Below, in pieces: positions 5,336 to 6,038 of a stretch of 6,038 nucleotides of DNA (within the stretch, counting starts at the first letter, position 1; every line of letters starts with the position of its first letter). The translations under genes and the position numbers were made by a program. The notes beneath the pieces are model-generated. The model was given only the letters and a program-made list of their open reading frames with translations. It made no database searches and was not told the DNA's origin. Origin of the DNA: a bacterium SM23_31 (GTDB taxonomy: Bacteria > SM23-31); NCBI GenBank assembly GCA_001304035.1, contig LJUD01000225.1, positions 1 through 6,038 on the forward strand, in the 5' to 3' direction.

Positions 5336-5563
5336 AACCGTACCCTAAAGGGCACGGTTCACATTGCCGGTATTGACTTTAGACCGTACCCTGAAGAGCA
5401 CGGTTCAGGATGATGACTACTTACCGCCATCCTTGAACTGCACCCTTCAGGATGCAGTTGCATCGCATGCACATATGCATACACATTGTATATATACTTT
5501 AGCTTTACCAACCGTACCCTAAAGGGCACGGTTCATGCTATCAACTTCTCCTTTAACCGTACA
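5336..5563. repeat. REP-like palindrome array, right flank of the restriction-modification gene
   Basis: Class A cores lie at 5337-5358, 5383-5404 and 5511-5532, with a class B core at 5437-5458 (one mismatch, GGATGC for GGGTGC). Order and spacers are those of the left array: core, GCCGGTATTGACTT spacer, core, GATGACT segment, class B core, GCATCGCATGCACATATGCA, tail ending AGCTTTACCA, core. This unit is about 174 bp rather than 235, because the roughly 60-bp piece containing the damaged B half and the AATATTT segment is absent. AACCGTAC at 5555-5562 looks like a remaining half-site. The array fills the space between the promoter of the restriction-modification gene and the 3' end of the upstream gene. 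Confidence 0.85.
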
Positions 5564-5656
5564 CCAATGTATATGGATCAGAGTACAATTAAGAAAGGCC
5601 CCCTGTTTTTCTAATATATATTAAATATCTAATTTATTAATTTTACAATAATTAAC

Positions 5657-5680
5657 ATAAAAAATCAAGAAAATCTTGTA
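5657..5680 (-). terminator. Possible weak intrinsic terminator of the M14-like gene
   Basis: On the minus strand, just past the stop at 5686, CAAGA and TCTTG pair around a TTT loop and are followed by ATTTTTT. The stem is only five pairs and poor in GC, so strength is doubtful. The remaining bases between this and the REP-like array are AT-rich with no further signal that I can see. Confidence 0.35.
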
Positions 5681-5685
5681 ATTTA

Positions 5686-6038
5686 TTAGTAATACATTGA
5701 ATTAAAGAACAATTTAAACGTTGTATGCGCCTGGGCGCGGTTGTGAAAACTAAATCCGAACAGGATAATCCTGCCTTCACCATACGGGACGTCAAGAACG
5801 GCTGGTTTGCCGCGGATTATTTCATCACGCTCAACATACCCGCTCAACAGCAGAGGTTCATCCGCAAACCTGGCGACAACTTTTGGCAAAAGGTCGGGAC
5901 TTAACGTCGCTGCAGAATCAGGATTTATTTCAAATAAATGACCCCGTGAGAAAAACGCTATGCCTCGTTCCGTCATACCGTACGCAACCGGATTATCCGT
6001 GTCGTAGTCCATTTTCATCAGTGAACCGGCAGCATAGA
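5686..6038 (-). CDS. C-terminal end of an M14-type zinc-carboxypeptidase-like protein (partial)
   Basis: The frame is open to the right edge, and the methionine at 6018 is internal, since YAAGSL precedes it in frame. The fragment opens with a 'GSL... DTDNPVAYGMTERGIAFF' pattern and ends with LDVPYGEGRIILFGFSFHNR, then AQAHTTFKLFFNSMYY and the stop. These blocks (NPxAYGM near the start; VDVPxGxGRxxLFGF, RAQxHxTFKLxFN at the end) resemble the C-terminal glutamine-amidotransferase-like region of large secreted M14 peptidase-like proteins of Bacteroidetes and Acidobacteria. The peptidase domain itself, with its zinc ligands, would lie outside the window, so the enzymatic role is inferred from resemblance alone. 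Composition is more GC-rich than the restriction-modification gene, consistent with core genome. Confidence 0.6.
   Translation of the reverse strand, partial: YAAGSLMKMDYDTDNPVAYGMTERGIAFFSRGHLFEINPDSAATLSPDLLPKVVARFADEPLLLSGYVERDEIIRGKPAVLDVPYGEGRIILFGFSFHNRAQAHTTFKLFFNSMYY

Noticed and set aside
5564..5656. Additional small gene or RNA in the AT-rich gap right of the array
   Set aside because: No frame of useful length, no ribosome site, and no recognisable tRNA or riboswitch fold.

Overview
The window looks like a piece of a bacterial chromosome or metagenomic contig. Base composition is mixed, with an AT-rich block inside the largest gene. The twin-arginine, iron-sulphur type aldo/keto reductase and the M14-type C-terminus suggest a Gram-negative, possibly from the FCB group or Acidobacteria. 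That placement is inference; no rRNA or other marker is present. All recognisable genes lie on the minus strand.

Layout from right to left, in the direction of transcription. At 5686-6038 is the C-terminal end of a protein resembling large M14 zinc-carboxypeptidase-like proteins, followed by a weak terminator. At 5336-5563 is an array of REP-like 22-nt imperfect palindromes. At 1742-5299 is a single-chain type IIG (Eco57I-like) restriction-modification gene. Its order is PD-(D/E)XK nuclease, helical region, N6-adenine methyltransferase with motif I DPACGSGSF and motif IV NPPY, target-recognition domain, and C-terminal coiled coil. Two single-base indels in A runs (3961-3963 and 2557-2561) split it into three reading frames. 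At 1022-1740 is a larger REP-like array built on a tandem repeat of about 235 bp. At 1-940 is a TAT-exported aldo/keto reductase with a C-terminal 4Fe-4S motif, broken by an internal deletion and frameshift.

The main discovery is inside the methyltransferase. About 203 codons (3034-3642), coding a complete-looking REP-associated tyrosine transposase (RAYT, Y1/HUH) domain, sit in frame between the residues WEKEFPEI and GGFDAVIGNPPY, just before catalytic motif IV. The same 22-nt palindromes that flank the restriction-modification gene also occur inside the transposase-like segment. There they keep the frame open and add short peptides of the form NRTLKGTVQ. Two classes of palindrome differ by compensatory base-pair changes, which argues for a selected hairpin, and many are preceded by CTTG. 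The locus therefore has the parts of a 'REPtron' (a RAYT plus its hairpins), with the RAYT embedded in a restriction-modification enzyme. Whether this unit moves, or whether the fused enzyme is active, cannot be told from the sequence; the two frameshifts mean it may be decaying or affected by sequencing error.
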